A DNA stretch of 64,000 nucleotides from assembly GCA_032620915.1 (NCBI GenBank), contig CP136052.1, positions 2,208,501 to 2,272,500 of the forward strand, written 5' to 3'. The stretch comes from Oscillospiraceae bacterium NTUH-002-81 (GTDB lineage: Bacteria; Bacillota; Clostridia; Lachnospirales; Lachnospiraceae). Position 1 is the stretch's first letter. The number at the start of each line of letters is the position of its first letter. The notes under the pieces were generated by a model that was given only the letters and a program-made list of their open reading frames with translations, was not told where the DNA came from and made no database searches. Both the position numbers and the translations under genes were made by a program. Below are positions 36,374 through 45,648 of this stretch, piece after piece.

Positions 36374-36440
36374 GTCCTTTCCGTTCCTTCCATCGTTTTA
36401 TCAATTAATTTTATTTCAGACATGTTTTTCTGTAAAACGC

Positions 36441-36476
36441 AAAAAGAACGCCCGGCCTGACAAAACCGGACATTCT
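36441..36476 (-). terminator. Terminator after spoIVA
   Basis: An imperfect GC-rich hairpin (arms 36466-36476 and 36445-36455, with an internal mismatch) lies just past the spoIVA stop. TTTTT and a further T stretch follow on the minus strand. Confidence 0.65.
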
Positions 36477-36498
36477 CTTTCCATATATTTTTTCTTTC

Positions 36499-37972
36499 TT
36501 AAATGATGATGCACACCATGCCGCCGCTGAGATCGTTGACCACCTTCTGCATCGTATCCTGCAGCTTTTCCTGGCACTCGTCGCCGATGCGGGTGAGTTT
36601 TCCGCGGATGCCGTCCTCCACCAGCTGTTCCACGGATTTTCCGAAGATGTTCGTATTCCAGATGCCGTCCTCGGTCTGCTGGTTTTCCCTGATGTAGGCG
36701 ATCAGGTCGTTGGCCTGCTGCTCGCTGCCCACAATGGGGGCGATCTCCGTCTCGATGTTGGCGCGGATCAGATGGATGGACGGGGCTTCCGAGCGGATCT
36801 TGACGCCGTACTTGTTGCCCTGGCGGATGACCACCGGCTCCTCCAGCGTGATCTCTCCCTTCACCGGGCTGATGACGCCATAGCCCTTCATCCGCACCGC
36901 CTGCAGGGCATCCTGTACCTGCTCATATTCCTTTTTCATTTTGGACAGCTCCCGCACCGCCGCAATGAGCTGATACTCTCCGTCGATGGCCGCGCCGGTG
37001 AGCTCGCTGAGTGTCCGGTAATAGTAGGCCGGATCAAAGTCCACCTGCACCTTCAGGGTACCCGAGGACAGATCCATGGCCTCCTGCTTCATGGCGCGGA
37101 TGAAGCTGCTCTGGGCCGTGAATTCCCGGTTCCGGACATCCCGCACCTTCTCAATGCCATCCATGTAGGCCCGGACATTTTCCAGCAGATCCTGCTTGAT
37201 CTCATGGCTCTCCTCCAGCATTTCCACCCATTTGGGGATGTAATACTCGATCTGCTGCACCGGGAATTCATAGAGCACCTGCTCCAGCAGCCGGTAAATA
37301 TCCTCTTTTTTCATCTGCTCGCAGTTCATGCATAAGGTGCTGACCGCATACTTTTTTCTCCAGCTCCCGCGCCAGCCCCTGCGCCTCCTCGCTGTAGGGC
37401 TTCTGGGAATTCACCAGCAGCACGAAGGGCCTGCCGATGCGTTTCAGCTCTCCCACCGTCTTCTCCTCTGCCGGAACGAAGGCTTCCCGGGGCAGCTCCC
37501 CGAAGGAGCCGTCGCCCGTCACCGCAATGCCGATGGTGGAATGGTCGCAGATCACCTTCTGGGTGCCGATCTCCGCCGCCTGGGCAAAGGGGATCTCGTG
37601 GTCGAACCAGGGCGTTTTCACCATCCGCTCTCCGTCGTCCTCGATATGCCCGGCAGCGCCCTCCACGAGAAAGCCCACACAGTCAATAAGCCGTACTTTT
37701 ACCTCGATGTCCTCCCCCAGGCGGATGACAGCCGCCTCTTTGGGAATGAACTTCGGCTCCGTCGTCATGATCGTGCGGCCCGCCGCACTCTGGGGCAGTT
37801 CATCCCGGGCCTGCAGCCTGGCCCGCTCATCCTCCATCCCCGGCAGCACCAGAAGATCCATAAACCGCTTGATGAACGTGGATTTTCCGGTGCGCACCGG
37901 CCCCACGACCCCTATGTAAATCTCTCCCTTTGTCCGGGCTTGTATATCTTTATACACATCGTAATGTTCCAT
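36499..37972 (-). CDS. spoIVA: Stage IV sporulation protein A (spore coat ATPase), frameshifted as given
   Basis: Reconstructed length about 490 residues, the same as in Bacillus. It is a cytoskeletal ATPase that polymerises on the forespore surface as coat basement layer. The P-loop GPVRTGKS is at 24-31, and VRLIDCVGFLVEGAAGH and DHSTIGIAVTTDG-like DHSTIGIAVTGDGSF follow. The frame breaks at 37352-37357 (six A on the coding strand); with five A it reads LEKKYAVSTLCMNCEQMKKE and continues through the middle and C-terminal domains. It shows that the organism can sporulate, or did so recently. Confidence 0.9.
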
Positions 37973-38047
37973 GACTGGCCCCCTTCACTTATCCTGCTAT
38001 CATCGTATGCGGCCGTTTGATCTTCCATGCAGAAAAAGTGAAGTTTC

Positions 38048-39217
38048 TTAGTGTTTCCTGCGGAACAGCTTGTTGGCTGCCACGCACAGCACGATGGTAA
38101 CCACCATATCCGGCAGGGTGTTGCCCACCGGGATGTCCACCTTCATGAGCTGCCGGTACAGTACAAAGCCCACAAACCACACAACCAGGTTCAGCACGTC
38201 CGCACTTTGCTCCTGGTGATCCTGCTTCAACAGGAAAAAGTCTGCGATCTGAATGGCGATCATGGGAGCGAATACCGAGCCGATGAAATAGAGGAAATCG
38301 GTGATGTCGTCCATGGGGAAGAGGCAGGCGCCCACAATGCCGATGACGGTCACCGCCACAGCCATCCATTTGCCGCTGAGTTTTTCAGACAGGGACTCGC
38401 TGGAAATCCCGGCGGAGTAAGCATCCAGGAAGGTGGTTGTCACCGTGGAAAAAACGATGATCAGAAGGCCTGCAATGCCAAGGCCCGCTTTTACCATGAT
38501 CTGAGCAATATCCGATTCTCCGGTAAAAATGGCCGCACCCATGCCGATAACGTACATCCAGCAGCTGACGATGCCGTAGATGATGGTGCTGACCGCCGTG
38601 GCTTTCACCGGCTCCTTGGCTTCCCGGGTGTAGTCGCTGATGAGGGGCAGCCAGGACAGGGGCATGGCCACAGACAGCTCCACCGCTGCCCCGAAGGACA
38701 TCATGTCGCCGCCTGCGCTGGCCATCGTGTCTTTTCCGAAAATGGTGAAGCTTAAGATGACCGTGAGGATGAGCAGCGCCGCCATGGCCACGGTATTGAT
38801 CTTTCCCAGATTTTCAATGCCAATGACGATCCACACAATGATGAGGCCGCCGATGAGCAGGCACCAGATCCATTTGCCTGCGGCAATCACGCCGTCTGCT
38901 GCCAGCGCCCCGTCGTAGATCATGATGGCGGTCCAGCCCACCAGCTGGACAATGTTCAGCACGGAGAACAGCAGGCCACCCTTGCTGCCAAAGCTCATTT
39001 TCGCCGTTTCCATGGCACTTTTGCGCACACTGCCGCCGATGACACCGGCGCAGAACAGCATGAGGCAGCCGATGACATGGCCCACGAGGATAGCCAGCAG
39101 GCCCCTGGAAAAGCCCAGCGGTGCAAAATAGGTGCCGGTGAGGATCTCTGCCAGGGACACCGCCGCCCCAAACCAGATCAAACCGTTTTCAAAAAGGGAA
39201 GTATATTTTTCTTTCAT
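38048..39217 (-). CDS. cytX: CytX-type hydroxymethylpyrimidine permease (NCS1 family)
   Basis: About 389 residues with 11-12 membrane helices of the cytosine/purine NCS1 type. GAAVSLAEILTGTYFAPLG, PLSWLPLISDYTR and MDDITDFLYFIGS match CytX proteins found in thiamine operons. ATG 39217 has AAGGAGG nine bases upstream and overlaps nothing. As the last gene of the TPP-riboswitch operon it probably imports HMP, which the fused ThiD domain then phosphorylates. Confidence 0.9.
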   Translation of the reverse strand: MKEKYTSLFENGLIWFGAAVSLAEILTGTYFAPLGFSRGLLAILVGHVIGCLMLFCAGVIGGSVRKSAMETAKMSFGSKGGLLFSVLNIVQLVGWTAIMIYDGALAADGVIAAGKWIWCLLIGGLIIVWIVIGIENLGKINTVAMAALLILTVILSFTIFGKDTMASAGGDMMSFGAAVELSVAMPLSWLPLISDYTREAKEPVKATAVSTIIYGIVSCWMYVIGMGAAIFTGESDIAQIMVKAGLGIAGLLIIVFSTVTTTFLDAYSAGISSESLSEKLSGKWMAVAVTVIGIVGACLFPMDDITDFLYFIGSVFAPMIAIQIADFFLLKQDHQEQSADVLNLVVWFVGFVLYRQLMKVDIPVGNTLPDMVVTIVLCVAANKLFRRKH

Positions 39218-39221
39218 GGAT

Positions 39222-40691
39222 TTATGCCTCCTTCGCAAATTCCCCGGTCAGGGCAAAGCCGTGGTTCATGGGGCCGGAACCTGCCCCCAGATCCAGCATG
39301 TCAGCCAGTGCACCGGAAATGTAGGCTTTCGCCCGTTTCACCGATTCCTCCAGAGAAAATCCCTTGGCCAGGTTGGAGGCAATGGCGCTGGACAGGGTAC
39401 AGCCGGTGCCGTGGGTGTTGGGATTGTGGATCCGTTTGCCCAGGAACCACCGGCTCCTGCCGCCCATATACAGCAGATCGTTGGCATCGTTGATGCTGTG
39501 TCCGCCCTTTAACAGCACGGCACAGCCAAAGGTATCGCCGATGATCTTTGCTGCTGCTTCCATGTCCTTTTCATCATGGATATCCATGCCGGACAGCATC
39601 TGGGCCTCAGGAATGTTGGGTGTCACCAGCTCCGCCAGAGGCAGCAGCCGGTCCATCAGCGTCTGGATGGCATCGGTCTTCAAAAGGGAAGAACCGCTGG
39701 TGGCCACCATCACCGGATCCACCACGATATGCCGGGCCTTCCATTGGGTCAGCCCATCGGCAATGACGTGGATCAGTTCACTGGAAGACACCATGCCGAT
39801 CTTCACCGCATCCGGGAAAATGTCAGAAAATACCGCATCCATCTGTTCCTTTAAAAATGCCGGGGAAGCTTCCTCAATGGCCGTGACGCCGGTGGTGTTC
39901 TGGGCCGTCAGCGCGGTCACCGCACTCATGGCAAACACACCGTTCATGGTCATGGTTTTTAAATCCGCCTGGATGCCGGCGCCGCCGCTGCTGTCGCTGC
40001 CTGCGATGGTCAGTGCCATCTTCATTTTTTTCGGCGGCTTTTCTTCGCCTGCATGGGCCTGGGTCTTCAGCTCTTCCGCCGCAGCCTTTAACTCTTCTGC
40101 CGCTTTTCTGGGATCCGTTGCCTTCATGATAGCGGATACCACACAGATGCCCGCAATGGGAATGCCCTGTAACACATCAAGATTTCCCATGTTCAGGCCG
40201 CCGATGGCGTTGACCGGAATGGGCACAGCCTGACAGATGTCCCGCAGGGTGTCCGGGGAAGTGAGCACGGTTTTTACCTTGGTGGTGGTGGGATAAATGG
40301 CCCCCACACCCAGATAATCTGCCCCCTGTTCGTAAGCCTCCTGTGCCTGGGCCACTGTTTTTGTCGTGGCACCCACGATCTTATCCTCTCCCATCAGGGA
40401 GCGGGCCAGGGACACCGGCAGGTCGGACTGTCCCACATGGACACCCTCCGCGTCCACCGCCAGCGCCACGTCCACCCGGTCATCAATGATGAGAGGCACC
40501 TGATATTTTTTCGCCAGCGTATGTACTTTTTCCGCCAGCGCCATATACTCTCTCGTCGTCCGGTTTTTCTCCCGCAGCTGCATGATGGTGGCGCCGCCCA
40601 TGAGGGCCAGCTCCACCCGGCGCAGGAATTCGTCCTCGTCCCAGCCGGTGCTGTCGGTGATAAAATAAAGGGTCGTATCTATTCTTCTCAT
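39222..40691 (-). CDS. ThiE-ThiD fusion: thiamine phosphate synthase / HMP(-P) kinase
   Basis: About 489 residues. Residues about 1-210 are ThiE (YFITDSTGWD, QLREKNRTTREY, GVGAIYPTTTK, NAIGGL). After a short Glu/Lys-rich linker, residues about 225-489 are ThiD (ALTIAGSDSSGGAGIQAD, DPVMVATSG, the catalytic HNPNTHGTGCTLSS). Gene fusions of these consecutive steps are known. ATG 40691 has GAGG eight bases upstream. It joins HMP-pyrophosphate to thiazole phosphate made by ThiG, ThiH and ThiS. Confidence 0.93.
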   Translation of the reverse strand: MRRIDTTLYFITDSTGWDEDEFLRRVELALMGGATIMQLREKNRTTREYMALAEKVHTLAKKYQVPLIIDDRVDVALAVDAEGVHVGQSDLPVSLARSLMGEDKIVGATTKTVAQAQEAYEQGADYLGVGAIYPTTTKVKTVLTSPDTLRDICQAVPIPVNAIGGLNMGNLDVLQGIPIAGICVVSAIMKATDPRKAAEELKAAAEELKTQAHAGEEKPPKKMKMALTIAGSDSSGGAGIQADLKTMTMNGVFAMSAVTALTAQNTTGVTAIEEASPAFLKEQMDAVFSDIFPDAVKIGMVSSSELIHVIADGLTQWKARHIVVDPVMVATSGSSLLKTDAIQTLMDRLLPLAELVTPNIPEAQMLSGMDIHDEKDMEAAAKIIGDTFGCAVLLKGGHSINDANDLLYMGGRSRWFLGKRIHNPNTHGTGCTLSSAIASNLAKGFSLEESVKRAKAYISGALADMLDLGAGSGPMNHGFALTGEFAKEA

Positions 40692-40701
40692 TTTGTTATC
40701 C

Positions 40702-41961
40702 TCACACATACAAATAGTCGTTCAGTACCGGCTGCAGCCCTTCGTCCGCAATGTCCTGATACATGGTTTCCAGGCTGCGGGCATCGTCGATCTCAAACTG
40801 CTCGTCGCCCTGCTCCCCGTCGGCCTCTTTGCCGCTGTACTTGCTCTCATGATCCCCGATACCGGTGGAAACCCCGGCAGACACCTTGGTGGCCGCGATC
40901 TTCACGATGCCGTCCCGGAAGGAAGCGCTCTCCCTGGAAGACACGGTGATGCCCACAAAGGGCAGGAAGATCCGGTACGCGCAGATGACCTGACAGAGCT
41001 GGCTTTCATGCACATCCAGCGGATTGATCTTGTCATTGTTGATGATGGGACGAAGCCGCGGGCAGGACAGGGACATTTCCGCATACGGGTATTTCCGCTG
41101 CAGATAGTACACGTGCAGAGCGCTGGCCAGTGCATCCTTGCGGAAATCCGACAGTCCCAGCAGTGCCGAGAACGCCACGCCTCGCATGCCGCCCATGAGG
41201 GCACGTTCCTGGGCCTCGAACCGGTACGGCCATACCCGCTTATGTCCCATCAGATGCAGGGTTTCATATTTATCCGCATCATACGTTTCCTGAAAAACGG
41301 TCACATAGTCAGCGCCGCATTCGTGGAGATATCGGTACTCATCGGTGTTCACCGGATAAATCTCCAGCCCCACCATGCGAAAATATTTCCGGGCCAGCTT
41401 GCAGGCCTCCCCGATATAATGGACGTCACTCTGGCTGCGGCTCTCGCCGGTGAGAATGAGGATTTCCTCCATTCCGCTGTCGGCGATGACCTTCATCTCT
41501 TTTTCAATCTGCTCCATGGACAGCTTCATGCGGTTGATGTGGTTATAGCAGTTAAACCCACAGTACACGCAGTAGTTTTCACAGTAATTGGCAATGTACA
41601 AAGGGGTAAACAGATACACCGTGTTGCCGAAATGCTTGCCCGTCTCCCGTCTGGCCCGCTGGGCCATCTGCTCCAGAAACGGTTCCGCCGCCGGGGAAAG
41701 CAGTGCCTTAAAGTCCTCGATGGAACACGTCTCATGCTCCAGCGCCGCCAGCACATCCCTGGCCGTATATTTGCTGTAATCGTAGGACTGCATCTGCGCC
41801 ATCACCTGGTCGCGCACATCGGACCGGATCTGCTCCATGCCCGGCAGATATTCCATATGGTTCTTTCTGCTGGACGGATCGGTTTCCAGCCGGTGCTTTT
41901 TCTCCAGCGCTTCCGGGGAAAGGTAAGAGGAATCTACAAAAAACTGATTTTCCATTCCCAT
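40702..41961 (-). CDS. thiH: 2-iminoacetate synthase (radical SAM, tyrosine lyase)
   Basis: 419 residues, with the radical-SAM cysteines Cys-127, Cys-131 and Cys-134 (CENYCVYC) and the following GESRSQSD. It cleaves tyrosine to dehydroglycine for the thiazole ring, an anaerobic alternative to ThiO. Compared with the usual ThiH (about 370) the C-terminus is extended, and it includes a Gly/Glu/Asp-rich loop (KYSGKEADGEQGDEQFE). It is ten bases upstream of thiED. Confidence 0.92.
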   Translation of the reverse strand: MGMENQFFVDSSYLSPEALEKKHRLETDPSSRKNHMEYLPGMEQIRSDVRDQVMAQMQSYDYSKYTARDVLAALEHETCSIEDFKALLSPAAEPFLEQMAQRARRETGKHFGNTVYLFTPLYIANYCENYCVYCGFNCYNHINRMKLSMEQIEKEMKVIADSGMEEILILTGESRSQSDVHYIGEACKLARKYFRMVGLEIYPVNTDEYRYLHECGADYVTVFQETYDADKYETLHLMGHKRVWPYRFEAQERALMGGMRGVAFSALLGLSDFRKDALASALHVYYLQRKYPYAEMSLSCPRLRPIINNDKINPLDVHESQLCQVICAYRIFLPFVGITVSSRESASFRDGIVKIAATKVSAGVSTGIGDHESKYSGKEADGEQGDEQFEIDDARSLETMYQDIADEGLQPVLNDYLYV

Positions 41962-41967
41962 CGCCCC

Positions 41968-42738
41968 CTAATTGCGCAGAAATCCGGTGAGCGGATCGGA
42001 TGCGGATGCGCCCCGGGTCAGCACGCGGCCCAGGCCTGCCAGATATGCCTGTCGTCCGGCTTCGATAGCTTTCTTGAAAGCGGAAGCCATCAGCGGCAGA
42101 TCCCCGGCGGTTGCCAGCGCCGTGTTTGCCATGATGGCCGCAGCGCCCATCTCCATGGCCTCGCACGCCTGGGACGGTCTGCCGATGCCCGCATCCACAA
42201 TGATGGGCAGGTCGATCTCATCAATGAGGATCTGGATAAATTCTCTGGTAGCCAGTCCCTTGTTGGAACCGATGGGGGATGCCAGCGGCATGACAGCAGC
42301 TGCACCGGCGTCCACCAGATCTCTGGCCACGTTCAGATCCGGGTACATATAAGGCATGACCACAAAGCCCTCCTTGGCCAGCACCTCTGTGGCCTTGATG
42401 GTTTCCTGATTGTCCGGCAGCAGGTATTTGCTGTCCCGCATGATCTCTATTTTTACAAAATCACCGCAGCCCAGCTCTCTGGCAAGCCGTGCGATGCGGA
42501 TGGCCTCCTGGGCATTTCTCGCACCGCTGGTGTTGGGCAGCAGCGTCACATTCTTCGGGATATAGTCCAGGATGTTCTCCTGTTCCTTTGTGTTTGCCCG
42601 GCGCACCGCCAGGGTAATGATCTGGGCACCGGCATCCTGCACCGCTGCCTCGATGAGTTTCATGGAATATTTTCCTGAGCCCAGAATAAAACGCGAGTCA
42701 AACGTATGACCGCCAATAACCAATTTGTCGTCTTTCAT
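41968..42738 (-). CDS. thiG: Thiazole synthase
   Basis: 256 residues, TIM barrel. It condenses DXP, dehydroglycine and ThiS thiocarboxylate. [34 protein letters not shown] and [10 protein letters not shown] are diagnostic, and the Schiff-base lysine lies in VKIEIM. It is spaced six bases from thiH and 16 from thiF. Confidence 0.95.
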   Translation of the reverse strand: MKDDKLVIGGHTFDSRFILGSGKYSMKLIEAAVQDAGAQIITLAVRRANTKEQENILDYIPKNVTLLPNTSGARNAQEAIRIARLARELGCGDFVKIEIMRDSKYLLPDNQETIKATEVLAKEGFVVMPYMYPDLNVARDLVDAGAAAVMPLASPIGSNKGLATREFIQILIDEIDLPIIVDAGIGRPSQACEAMEMGAAAIMANTALATAGDLPLMASAFKKAIEAGRQAYLAGLGRVLTRGASASDPLTGFLRN

Positions 42739-42754
42739 GTAATCTTCCTTCTTT

Positions 42755-43390
42755 CTATGCTTCCAGTTCTCCTGACAGAATCCGCAGGATCATATGTGCC
42801 TCATGGGCTGCGCAGGCCATCACCCGGGGTGCCACCAGTCCCATGCCGTCGTTCACATCACTGACGCCGTCCCCGCACAGATAAAAATGGTCGGTGATCC
42901 TTCTCGTGCGGATGAGATTGGTACTCTTCATGCCCGCCATGCCGGAGCCCGCCACCAGATATTTTTCTGGCATCTGCTCCAGCACCACGTTCACCAGCAT
43001 GGCCTTACATACCGGGTTGTCAAAGGCTTCGCACACCACATCCGCCTCTGCCAGCAGTGCCGGGGCATTCTCCTCTGTGATCTTCACATTGTGCAGCTCC
43101 AGCTCCGTATAGGGTGCGATCTCCCTTAAGTTTTCCGCCAGCGCCTCCACCTTGGGACGCCCCAGCTGTGCTGCCTTGTACTGCTGCCGGTGCAGATTGG
43201 TGATATCCACCCGGTCAAAATCCATAAGGATCAGCTTGCCGATCCCTGCCCGGGCCAGGGAAACAGCCACGTTGGATCCTAAGCCTCCCAGCCCGCATAC
43301 CGCAACCGTGGCGTTGGAAAACGCCCGTTGCCGCTCCTTCCCATGCCGCAATTCCAACACCTGCATCCACTCTTCCTTTGATGGGATCAT
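42755..43390 (-). CDS. thiF: ThiF, ThiS adenylyltransferase
   Basis: 211 residues, E1-like fold. It adenylates the C-terminal glycine of ThiS. The nucleotide loop GLGGLGSN and [14 protein letters not shown] are typical. The cysteine pairs of long ThiF/MoeB zinc sites are absent, as in the short clostridial form. The start directly abuts the thiS stop. Confidence 0.92.
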   Translation of the reverse strand: MIPSKEEWMQVLELRHGKERQRAFSNATVAVCGLGGLGSNVAVSLARAGIGKLILMDFDRVDITNLHRQQYKAAQLGRPKVEALAENLREIAPYTELELHNVKITEENAPALLAEADVVCEAFDNPVCKAMLVNVVLEQMPEKYLVAGSGMAGMKSTNLIRTRRITDHFYLCGDGVSDVNDGMGLVAPRVMACAAHEAHMILRILSGELEA

Positions 43391-43585
43391 TCAGCCACCT
43401 CCCACAAAGCTTACCACTTCAATACAATCCTCATCCTGCAGTACGGTACTGCCGTACCGGGCTTTCGGAACGATCTCTCCGTTTTTCTCCACCGCGATCC
43501 GGGTGAGATCATAGCTGGTCGTCTTCAGGTAATCCTGCAGTGTAAGTCCTGCGATGGATCGTGCTTCTCCATTTACGGTTACCAT
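43391..43585 (-). CDS. thiS: ThiS sulfur carrier protein
   Basis: 64 residues, ubiquitin-like, ending in Gly-Gly-Gly as required for thiocarboxylate formation. [11 protein letters not shown] and the [14 protein letters not shown] end are typical. ATG 43585 has GGAGGG six bases upstream; a longer frame to 43645 would run into the riboswitch terminator. It is the first gene of the thiamine operon. Confidence 0.93.
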   Translation of the reverse strand: MVTVNGEARSIAGLTLQDYLKTTSYDLTRIAVEKNGEIVPKARYGSTVLQDEDCIEVVSFVGGG

Positions 43586-43643
43586 TTCAATCCCTCCTTT
43601 TTCCCAATTTGAAGATTCAGATACACCCTTCATAAGACCGCGC

Positions 43644-43674
43644 AAAAAGGGGCCGCCGATCTGGCAGCCCCTTC
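43644..43674 (-). terminator. Riboswitch-controlled terminator ahead of thiS
   Basis: A strong GC stem (43663-43673 with 43648-43658) is followed by TTTTT on the minus strand. It lies between the TPP aptamer and thiS and should stop transcription when thiamine pyrophosphate is bound. Confidence 0.85.
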
Positions 43675-43708
43675 TGTGCTTTATTGCTCCCTCTGCTTCG
43701 CAGCGGGT

Positions 43709-43786
43709 GTCCCTCCGTTGGCATTATCCAAATCAGGTTCTCGGTCGAAGGTCACACCTTCCTCTCAGCCTGTCTTACAAGCTCCC
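43709..43786 (-). promoter_or_regulatory. TPP riboswitch (THI element)
   Basis: On the minus strand the conserved THI blocks appear in order: GGGAGC, GGCTGAGAGG, then GAGAACCTGATTTGGATAA followed by TGCCAACGGAGGGA. These match the TPP aptamer core (CUGAGA, ACCUGA, GGAUAAUGCC). It lies about 120 bases before thiS and is followed by a terminator, so control is by transcription attenuation. Confidence 0.97.
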
Positions 43787-43801
43787 GTTTTTCCATATCC
43801 A

Positions 43802-43831
43802 ATTATCAGTTCTGTATCCGAATGGATCCAA
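43802..43831 (-). promoter_or_regulatory. Putative promoter of the thiamine operon
   Basis: TTGGAT (43826-43831) and GATAAT (43802-43807) are 18 bases apart, starting immediately behind the stop of the BMP lipoprotein gene. Transcription would begin a few bases before the TPP aptamer. Confidence 0.5.
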
Positions 43832-44995
43832 TTACTGGTTGATATACTGATCGATCATTGCCTTGATCTCATCCTGCGGTTTGCCGATCGCACCCTCAAC
43901 CTTCAGTGTACCGTCAGACATCTCGGATTTTGCTTTTTCGATGGCTGCTTTACCGGCATCGGATACGATGGAGCTGTACAGATCGTTCTCTACAATACCT
44001 GCAGCATCATCAGCAACGCCCTTTACCTGGTACTCACCGAAAGGAAGGGTACCTTTGTCCAGGTACTCCTGGATCGTAGCGTAAATCACATTTCCGCCCT
44101 GTTTGATAGCGGAAGTAACGAATCTGCTCTGGATATCGGGATCCTCTGTGTACATTAAGGACTGGTCGGAATCAACACCGATGACATATTTGCCAACCTC
44201 GGCTGCTGCTGTATGTACACCGTTGCCGGATCCGCCTGCGCAAGCAAAGATCACATCGGCACCGGCATCATTGTACTGTGTCAGAGCCTGTGTTCTTGCC
44301 GTGTCAGGATCGTTCCATGCACCAACATAGTTATAAACGATCTTTGTATCAGGATCGAAATATTTCGCACCCTGAATGTAACCAACGAAGAACTCCTGGA
44401 TGGGAACAGTCTCGTCCATACCGCCGATAAAGCCCACAGTCTTTGCACCGCTTGTGCCCTCTACACCGGAGGATGCAACATCAGCTGCAGCGATACCGGC
44501 GAGGAAAGAAGCCTCAGATACGGAGAAATCAACACCATACATGTTGCCGTTCTCAGCCTGGTCTAGCACGTTCTCGTTCAGAATAACAGTTGCCAGATCC
44601 GGATACTCGTTAGCAATCTCTACCAGGTTATCCTTAAAGTCAGATGCTGTGATGATCAGATCTGCGCCGGCATCTGCCGCCTCATACATGGCAGTCAGAT
44701 TTGCCTGCAGATCCGCAGTTGTCTCGATGACATGTATGTTGGCCTTGTCAGCCAGCTCTGTTGCTGCTCTGTCTCCACCCTCAGCCATGCTGTCCCAGTA
44801 GGAAAGGTCTCCTCTGTTTTTGATGAACACATAGATCTCAGCCTTCTCGCCATCATCAGCTGCAGCCTCATCTGTGCTGTCTGCTGCCTCTGTGGAATCC
44901 TCTGCCTTGTCTGTGCTGCTGTCAGAAGAACCGCAGCCTGCAAGCATACCTACTGCCATTGCACCGGTCAGTAATAATGCCAGTAACTTTTTCAT
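43832..44995 (-). CDS. BMP-family (BmpA/PnrA-like) nucleoside-binding lipoprotein
   Basis: 387 residues. The signal peptide ends LAGC with Cys-21 lipidated, then comes a Ser/Thr/Asp/Glu/Ala-rich linker to about residue 50 and a type I binding fold (VGFIGGMDETVPIQEFFVGY). The ATG at 44995 has AGGAGG eight bases upstream. It is the receptor for the YufOPQ-like transporter encoded upstream; purine or other nucleosides are the expected ligand given the adjacent nucleoside hydrolase. It is last in the operon, an unusual place for a receptor. Confidence 0.9.
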   Translation of the reverse strand: MKKLLALLLTGAMAVGMLAGCGSSDSSTDKAEDSTEAADSTDEAAADDGEKAEIYVFIKNRGDLSYWDSMAEGGDRAATELADKANIHVIETTADLQANLTAMYEAADAGADLIITASDFKDNLVEIANEYPDLATVILNENVLDQAENGNMYGVDFSVSEASFLAGIAAADVASSGVEGTSGAKTVGFIGGMDETVPIQEFFVGYIQGAKYFDPDTKIVYNYVGAWNDPDTARTQALTQYNDAGADVIFACAGGSGNGVHTAAAEVGKYVIGVDSDQSLMYTEDPDIQSRFVTSAIKQGGNVIYATIQEYLDKGTLPFGEYQVKGVADDAAGIVENDLYSSIVSDAGKAAIEKAKSEMSDGTLKVEGAIGKPQDEIKAMIDQYINQ

Positions 44996-45011
44996 TTCTT
45001 TTTCCTCCTGT

Positions 45012-45599
45012 TTACTCTTCTTCTTTTTTCTTAGCTTCTTCTTCGCACATCTTGTACAGGGTCTGACGATAAGAATCATCATAATCCTCCCATAACGGCT
45101 CTACCTTGCTCGCCTCGTTCAGGAAGTAGAAAACATCTCTGCCCATTGCTCTTCCCTTGATGGTGTGCATGTCCATGGCATAATCCGGAATCTCCGGCAC
45201 ATAACCTGCCTCAAATTCCTTCATGATGATATTTTTAATATGGTCGGTAGAACGCTCCTTCTTACATTTGCACAGATAACGGATCGCGTGCATGAAGAAA
45301 ATCGGGCGGTCCCCATCGCCATATGCGAATTCTTTTCTCAAATCATTCATGGTCTTGACAAACATCGGTGCATCGGTATTGCCGAAGCCGATATCCTCCA
45401 CGGAAATAACCAGAAGCCGGTTCCACATTTTCTCTTCGTGGAAGGTAGATGTAATGTACAGCTCATACGCCATGCGCAGAGCCAGCTCCTCTTCTCCACG
45501 GCGGATACATTTCTGCAGCGCGGAAATCACAAGATCTGCATCCAGTCCGCTCTTTGTTTTTGTATTTGACCAGGGATCATAATAAACACTGTTTGCCAT
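45012..45599 (-). CDS. Stand-alone RarA/MgsA C-terminal-domain protein
   Basis: About 195 residues lacking any AAA ATPase core. It matches the helical C-terminal region of replication-associated recombination protein A: SALQKCIRRGEEELALRMAYEL, LLVISVEDIGFGN, and a later stretch with IKGRAMGRDVFYFLNEAS. ATG 45599 has AAAGGAGG eleven bases upstream. In full RarA this region mediates tetramerisation. Alone, and between a permease gene and the receptor gene of a nucleoside importer, its role is unknown. A complete RarA may exist elsewhere in the genome. Confidence 0.75.
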   Translation of the reverse strand: MANSVYYDPWSNTKTKSGLDADLVISALQKCIRRGEEELALRMAYELYITSTFHEEKMWNRLLVISVEDIGFGNTDAPMFVKTMNDLRKEFAYGDGDRPIFFMHAIRYLCKCKKERSTDHIKNIIMKEFEAGYVPEIPDYAMDMHTIKGRAMGRDVFYFLNEASKVEPLWEDYDDSYRQTLYKMCEEEAKKKEEE

Positions 45600-45648
45600 T
45601 TGGTCTTTGTCCTCCTTTGATTTATGAAAAACACCAGTTATCCGGGAC

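Noticed and set aside
36296..36440. Purine riboswitch ahead of the NCS2 permease
   Set aside because: The conserved purine aptamer core and loop sequences are not present in the leader; only a promoter and the preceding terminator are seen.
40693..42678. 661-codon plus-strand open frame opposite thiH and thiG
   Set aside because: Both minus-strand genes are intact with catalytic motifs; the frame is a composition shadow.
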